This document shows positions 60,182-64,000 of a stretch of 64,000 nucleotides of DNA, in pieces. Every line of letters begins with the position of its first letter. Positions within the stretch are counted from its first letter, which is position 1. The position numbers and the translations under genes are program-made. The stretch lies in the NCBI RefSeq assembly GCF_001429285.1, contig NZ_LMJJ01000040.1, forward strand, positions 416,281 to 480,280, read 5' to 3'. Source of the DNA: Ensifer sp. Root278 (GTDB taxonomy: Bacteria; Pseudomonadota; Alphaproteobacteria; Rhizobiales; Rhizobiaceae). A model generated the notes under the pieces. It searched no databases. It saw only the letters and a list, made by a program, of their open reading frames with translations, and was not told the origin of the DNA.

Positions 60182-60790
60182 ATGGTGGAAAAGACGTTTC
60201 CTGAGGCTTTCCCGATCGCACTTCGCTGTCAGTCCGTGAATGCTGTTTCGGCACTCAGGTTGAATTCCGACTATGTATCCGGCCAGTTTTCGGTCAACAT
60301 TCTCGGCGAGACCTTGCGCATACCCAACCGAGTTCATCTATCGGCAAGGCCGGAGTTCCCGGGACTGAGCCTGTTCGAGCGGCAGATGGCCCTTTGCTTG
60401 CTCACGCGCAGCACGGACGGCTTCCAACGCCAGGCCGCTCTGCAAGAAGTCCTTCGCATCAATCAGCCCTGGTCCATTCCCTTCGTAATCGCGCTGATCG
60501 GCGAATACGTCGTCGAAATCATCCGGGATATCCACGCGGCTCTACTCGACCTGGAGCGGGACGTCGTCTCGGCATTTATCAGGGCGAACCCGGTGTTTTA
60601 TATGCTCACGTGTGATCGGGTGATGAGCTATTGGGACTGCTACTACCGTTGGCAGTTTTCGCGCAGTGATTACGTGGGCTTCAAACTCTTGCGGGAACTG
60701 GGTGCAATGCGTGATCTCGAACAGTGCCGTCCCCGAGAGGCGGCGTCGATAGGGACTGGCGGTCTCCGTGACCTGTCCAACTCCCACTAG
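60182..60790 (+). CDS. Hypothetical protein
   Basis: A 202-residue protein of unknown function. The composition is soluble and mostly helical; it is rich in aromatic and basic residues in the C-terminal half (MSYWDCYYRWQFSRSDYVGF) and has a conserved-looking centre QPWSIPFVIALIGEYVVEII. Its third-position GC is lower than that of its neighbours. Its TAG stop overlaps the TAG of the convergent LysR gene (CTAG, 60787-60790). No motif, signal or partner gene points to a role. TTG at 60179 is an alternative start. Confidence 0.7.
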   Translation: MVEKTFPEAFPIALRCQSVNAVSALRLNSDYVSGQFSVNILGETLRIPNRVHLSARPEFPGLSLFERQMALCLLTRSTDGFQRQAALQEVLRINQPWSIPFVIALIGEYVVEIIRDIHAALLDLERDVVSAFIRANPVFYMLTCDRVMSYWDCYYRWQFSRSDYVGFKLLRELGAMRDLEQCRPREAASIGTGGLRDLSNSH

Positions 60791-61680
60791 TCCTCGTCCA
60801 GGTTCTCCAGCGTCCTCAGGGCATTGAGCGTTTCGCGCAGCGCCCGGTCGAGCCGCTTGTCGCGGCGAAGCACGAGGGCGGAGCGGCGTGAGAAGGGCGG
60901 CGTAACCTGCCGCACCTCCAGCCGTTCGCGATCCCCGGCGCGCAGCGCGATCTCCGGAACGAGGGCAGCACCCAGGCCGGCGGCGACCATTTCCTTGATC
61001 GCATCGACGCTGCCGAACGACATCAGCGGTTTGACGTCGGTGCCGCCCGACGCCAGCCATTCATCGGTAATCCGGCGGGTGTTGGCGCCCGGTTCGTAGA
61101 GGATCATCGGGTACTTCGCCAGGGTTTTTGCGGTCACGCTCTCGGGGAGATCGGTTCCCAGAGGGGCGATTGCGACGAAGCGTTCGTCGAAGAGCGGCGC
61201 GACATCGAAGATGCGGCCGGTGACGGGCAGGGTGACCAGTCCGATATCGAGCAGGTTTTCATCGACCGCCCGGACGATGTCGGCGCTGTTGCCGGTCGTT
61301 ACCGTGATATCGAGGTCGGGGAAGCGGCGCTTCAGATCGGCGAGCAGCGGCGGCAGCAGGAAGGCGCAAGGGGTAGCACCGGTGCCGAGCCGCACCCGGC
61401 CAAGCACGCCCTTGGCATGGCGCGCCACCGCTTCGATGGCCTGGCTGGTTGCAGCCTCGATGCGGCCGGCATGGGCAAGCAGTTCCTCGCCTGCCGCACT
61501 CGGCCTTGCCGTGCGGCCGACGCGCTCGACCAGGCGCACGCCAAGCTGTTTTTCCAGCGCACGCACCTGCAGGCTGATTGCCGGCTGCGTCAGCCCCAGT
61601 CGCTCGGCGGCCGCCGAGAAGCTGCCGAGTTCGGCCACCAGCGCGAAGGTTTTGAGATAATCGAGATCGAGGGTGCTCAT
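60787..61680 (-). CDS. LysR-family regulator (CbbR/CysB-like group)
   Basis: A 297-residue LysR regulator. The helix-turn-helix is at residues 17-45 (LGSFSAAAERLGLTQPAISLQVRALE), and the effector domain (90-290) has the YPMILYEPGANTRRI and SFGSVDAIKEMVAAGLGAALVPE segments typical of the family. It is divergent from the DUF1127 gene with its start 75 bp from the preferred DUF1127 start. The gap contains CATATC..GATATG and ATAAGAG/CTTTTAT elements that may be T-N11-A-type contacts. Confidence 0.93.
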   Translation of the reverse strand: MSTLDLDYLKTFALVAELGSFSAAAERLGLTQPAISLQVRALEKQLGVRLVERVGRTARPSAAGEELLAHAGRIEAATSQAIEAVARHAKGVLGRVRLGTGATPCAFLLPPLLADLKRRFPDLDITVTTGNSADIVRAVDENLLDIGLVTLPVTGRIFDVAPLFDERFVAIAPLGTDLPESVTAKTLAKYPMILYEPGANTRRITDEWLASGGTDVKPLMSFGSVDAIKEMVAAGLGAALVPEIALRAGDRERLEVRQVTPPFSRRSALVLRRDKRLDRALRETLNALRTLENLDED

Positions 61681-61754
61681 ATCAAAGTTTCTCTTATGCG
61701 TTAGATATGAAAGCTAAGCTTCTTTTATGGAATGTCGAGGCGCAGACTGTGCCC

Positions 61755-62000
61755 ATGGTGAGAAACAAAACATGGGTGTTCGACATGTTCCGGGAAATCG
61801 GCCTTTATCTCGTCGCCTCGCCGCAGTCGCGGTACTGGCAGTTGCAGCAGTTGCGCGAACTGGACGCGGAGCGCCTTGCCGACATCGGGATCACAGCGGG
61901 AGAAGCGCAGCTTGGAAGGCGCAAGGCAGCCCCGATGCGGGCGCGAGAGAGCGCAATGCCCCCACGGCATGCCGAAGCTGTGCGGGCAGGGGCGATGTAG
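61755..62000 (+). CDS. DUF1127 (YjiS-like) small protein
   Basis: An 81-residue protein with a DUF1127 domain: a helical N-terminus (FDMFREIGLYLVASPQSRYWQLQQL) followed by the hallmark LRELDAERLADIGITAGE and a basic tail. Such proteins are small, basic and often stress- or phosphate-responsive; some bind RNA in Agrobacterium and Rhodobacter. The start at 61755 is preferred because the alternative at 61707 would leave only 26 bp for the promoter against the LysR gene. Control by that LysR gene is likely. Confidence 0.82.
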   Translation: MVRNKTWVFDMFREIGLYLVASPQSRYWQLQQLRELDAERLADIGITAGEAQLGRRKAAPMRARESAMPPRHAEAVRAGAM

Positions 62001-62091
62001 GCGCTGCAGGTATGGGCGACGATTTCGCCTCTTGAGGCGGTGGGGCGAGGGGCGCCGGCCAAACGCGTGAAAGCCTTGGCTCAATCCGACG

Positions 62092-62703
62092 CTAATCCCA
62101 GCTTTCGATCGTGAGGCCCGGCCAAAGGGCGCGCCAGCGATTGACCTTCCACTCGTATATCTCGCGCGTGATCTGGCTCTTGTTGGCCCGCACGATGGGG
62201 GCCAGCAGATCGCCAAGGCCGAAGGGTGCGCAAATGTCGAGCCCGTCGTCGGCCGGGCGAATGCCGACAGCGGTGGCTGTGGTCGGGAATGTCGCGATGG
62301 CCTCTTCCATCGAACTATAGGGCTTGATCGGGCTGCCGAATTTCTCCCGGTACCAGAGATGGACACGCGCCTCGTTCTTGACATCGATCCGGACGGACCA
62401 GTCAGTGAACAGGTTTCCGATCCGGGTGGCGTGCGCGGCCTCCGCCTCTTCGGAAAGGTCGTCAGCGTCGAAATAGACGACGTCGATGTCGCTGATCCCA
62501 TGTGCGGGAGGCAAATCGAAGGCATGGTTCCAGACGGTTTGTGCGATTGCCCCGGCCACCAGCCAGCCAGCCGGCAGGGCAATCTTCTCCCAGTTTCCGA
62601 GGATCGGAGAAAGTAGCGGGCTCTTGAGGACGATGGCCCGCAGCTCCTCGTGCCCGCGCATCGGAATTTGCCTTCGGTCTGAGAGGATCTCAGCATCTGC
62701 CAT
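62092..62703 (-). CDS. Nucleotidyltransferase family protein (DUF925-like)
   Basis: A 203-residue protein with a minimal nucleotidyltransferase fold. The active pattern is LVAGAIAQTVWN followed by GISDIDVVYFDADDL, where the Asp pair of DIDVVYFD would bind metal; a further Asp appears in WSVRIDVKNEARV. The family (nucleotidyltransferase/DUF925) includes uncharacterised bacterial proteins. Its start lies one base before the stop of the upstream gene, so it is co-transcribed with the S51-type gene. Substrate unknown. Confidence 0.88.
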   Translation of the reverse strand: MADAEILSDRRQIPMRGHEELRAIVLKSPLLSPILGNWEKIALPAGWLVAGAIAQTVWNHAFDLPPAHGISDIDVVYFDADDLSEEAEAAHATRIGNLFTDWSVRIDVKNEARVHLWYREKFGSPIKPYSSMEEAIATFPTTATAVGIRPADDGLDICAPFGLGDLLAPIVRANKSQITREIYEWKVNRWRALWPGLTIESWD

Positions 62704-62704
62704 G

Positions 62705-63403
62705 TCACGCCCTGGATATCGAGAATCCGTCGAGCCTGATATCGCCCGCTGTCTGCACGGTTCCAGCGGCGATCCACACGGGATCTCCAAAACATTCGAC
62801 CCGCCTGCCTGTGACGACGATGCCGTCGCCGTCGTTGCAGGCGACGATCGGCTGTGCCGTATGCGTGCTGTAGCGCAAGAGCGCGGGCAGGTAAGTGTCG
62901 TCGTCGCTGAGATGCGGAAAGAACGCGAACGGCACGAGATCGAGCGCGTCGCCGTCTGCCATGTCCTCGGGTATCAGGCCAATGAAGAGCGCGTCCGTCG
63001 TGATCGTCGGGGCCATGAGGATGGCGCCGGCGCTGACGCCGATCAGGATGCCGCCGGCGAGGGCCCAGTCTCGGATCGGACCGAGCATGCGGCTTTGCTT
63101 CAGCCGTTCGAGAAATCCGCCGGTATGTCCGCCCGAAAGGTGAATGGCATCTGAGGCGAAGAGTGCTGCGATGTCTTCTGCCGAATGGGGCTCGTCGAGA
63201 TCGTAGAACAGCGCGAGATCGAGGCCGTATCGGCCGTAATAGGACCGGGCAGCAAGGAAGAAGCTGCGGTCCGGCTCCGGGCCGGATGCGACATAGGCGA
63301 TGCGGCGTCCCGGCCCAAGCGCCTCAAGCATTTCCACGAGCCTTCGATCGATCGCCGAACATTTCGGGAAAAGCTGATCGCTGTAGAGGACGAGGTTGAC
63401 CAT
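62705..63403 (-). CDS. Peptidase S51/type 1 glutamine amidotransferase-like protein
   Basis: A 232-residue protein of the class I amidotransferase-like fold, related to peptidase E and cyanophycinase. The nucleophile is Ser124 in GVSAGA, as in S51 peptidases (Asp-X dipeptidase). IHLSGGHTGGFLERLK near residue 87 forms the oxyanion side. Catalytic His and Glu are not certain. GAGGTCAAG precedes the ATG. It is one base from the nucleotidyltransferase gene and 77 bp from a membrane protein gene on the same strand. Confidence 0.85.
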   Translation of the reverse strand: MVNLVLYSDQLFPKCSAIDRRLVEMLEALGPGRRIAYVASGPEPDRSFFLAARSYYGRYGLDLALFYDLDEPHSAEDIAALFASDAIHLSGGHTGGFLERLKQSRMLGPIRDWALAGGILIGVSAGAILMAPTITTDALFIGLIPEDMADGDALDLVPFAFFPHLSDDDTYLPALLRYSTHTAQPIVACNDGDGIVVTGRRVECFGDPVWIAAGTVQTAGDIRLDGFSISRA

Positions 63404-63480
63404 CTTGACCTCCTGCTTTCCCGCGCCTGCGACCGCACGGGATTGTCCAGTCTTCACACCGTTCCCGAACGTTCCGTTTT

Positions 63481-63906
63481 CTAGCTTGCCCGTGCAGGCT
63501 GCTGCGATACACGCCGCCCATAGCGCCAGACGCCGAGCCAGCTGAAATAGTTGAGCAGAAGCAAGAGCAGCAAACCCAAGAAACCTGATATCAAGCCTTC
63601 GTCTCCGGGTTGGGGTGAGGTGATGAGTGAGACGAGGTCCCAAACCTTGGCCAGCGAGGTGTAGAGGCACCAGCCAGCGAGAAACCAACTGAACGGCCGC
63701 CACAGCGGAAAGGGCGGGATCTTCAGGTCGAAGGCGTAGGCAAACAGCCCTATCGTGACCGCAAATTCCACGACCAGACCTACATAGAACAGCGCTCGGT
63801 CGGCGGACGACAGCTGGCGTGCTATTTCAGGTGGCAACGTGACAAAAGCCAATGACAGGAGAAAAATGAAAATCAGCCCGTAAAGTACTGCAAACGCTTT
63901 CTACAT
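63481..63906 (-). pseudogene. Four-helix membrane protein with stop at codon 2
   Basis: The frame encodes a hydrophobic protein with four helices (including VLYGLIFIFLLSLAF and LFYVGLVVEFAVTIGLFAYAF), so the first helix belongs to the gene. The only ATG in frame upstream (63906-63904) is followed by TAG (63903-63901) and then AAA GCG TTT. Either codon 2 was mutated to a stop, or translation starts at a non-standard codon such as TTG at 63852, which would cut off the first helix. TspO/DoxX-like size, but no family recognised. Confidence 0.6.
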
Positions 63907-64000
63907 CGCGAATCATCCCGGTTGCCCGGTTGCTATCTTCGGTGGTGGCACTCGATTTGTCCACGGCCCCGCCGAGGGCCGCGCGCCGCTTAATCCGCAC

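Noticed and set aside
1-64000. CRISPR arrays, tRNA/rRNA genes, insertion sequences, prophage
   Set aside because: No regularly spaced repeats, no cloverleaf or CCA-ended gene, and no transposase, integrase or phage structural gene were recognised on reading both strands. A tRNAscan or Infernal run would be needed to exclude small RNAs fully.

Overview
The window is high-GC chromosomal DNA from an alphaproteobacterium, most likely a member of the Rhizobiaceae (Ensifer/Sinorhizobium-like). This rests on three things seen in the sequence: two-palindrome intergenic elements of the RIME type, abundant GC-rich palindromic intergenic repeats, and family-typical genes (serB, miaA, ilvI, ilvH, pdxJ, a HerA-like ATPase, an ECF sigma factor with its anti-sigma partner). 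The genus is an inference. No tRNA, rRNA, CRISPR array, insertion sequence, transposase or prophage was seen.

Layout. 0-6 kb: LysR tail, GNAT acetyltransferase, serB and miaA with overlapping divergent start codons, a VOC protein and a HerA-like ATPase. 6-13 kb: cation/proton antiporter, a 32-residue membrane microprotein, a monooxygenase-like gene behind a SoxR/MerR-type promoter, a cyclase-TPR protein, a LysR/Old Yellow Enzyme pair and a DUF2092 operon. 13.4-16 kb: ilvI-ilvH behind a leader peptide and terminator that form a classical attenuator on a nearly leaderless transcript. 16-18 kb: an oxidoreductase lying between two copies of a composite repeat and followed by a diverged fragment of the ilvH 3' end. 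18-25 kb: ArsR/desaturase pair, aldo-keto reductase, LysE exporter, DUF2269, an NAD-binding/DoxX-like fusion and a DUF1254 gene bracketed by 128-bp direct repeats. 25-28.7 kb: cobalt-type nitrile hydratase operon and two glycosyltransferases.

28.7-39.4 kb: ECF sigma/anti-sigma/COG4315 operon with a likely self-regulated promoter, a quinone oxidoreductase divergent from a frameshifted LysR gene, an AbrB-type permease, a RecD-like helicase, and two RIME-like repeats around a methyltransferase and a MerR-LuxR fusion regulator. 39.8-51.3 kb: pdxJ, a histidine phosphatase, a drug exporter, an HxlR/NmrA pair, an FAD monooxygenase-VOC-NIPSNAP cluster, a racemase/Lrp/cysteine hydrolase group and a type II NADH dehydrogenase. 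51.3-64 kb: methyltransferase, HlyD operon, GNAT, rhodanese/GlxA pair, an orphan Imm26-like protein, an Lrp/nucleoside-recognition pair, SDR, GFA, LysR/DUF1127, nucleotidyltransferase, an S51-like amidotransferase and a membrane protein gene whose second codon is a stop.

The window is dominated by small regulator-plus-enzyme pairs transcribed divergently, several with a clear palindrome in the gap. The most informative signals are in how the DNA is put together: the ilv attenuator, the SoxR-type promoter, the ilvH-tail scar and the mosaic direct repeats around the DUF1254 gene.
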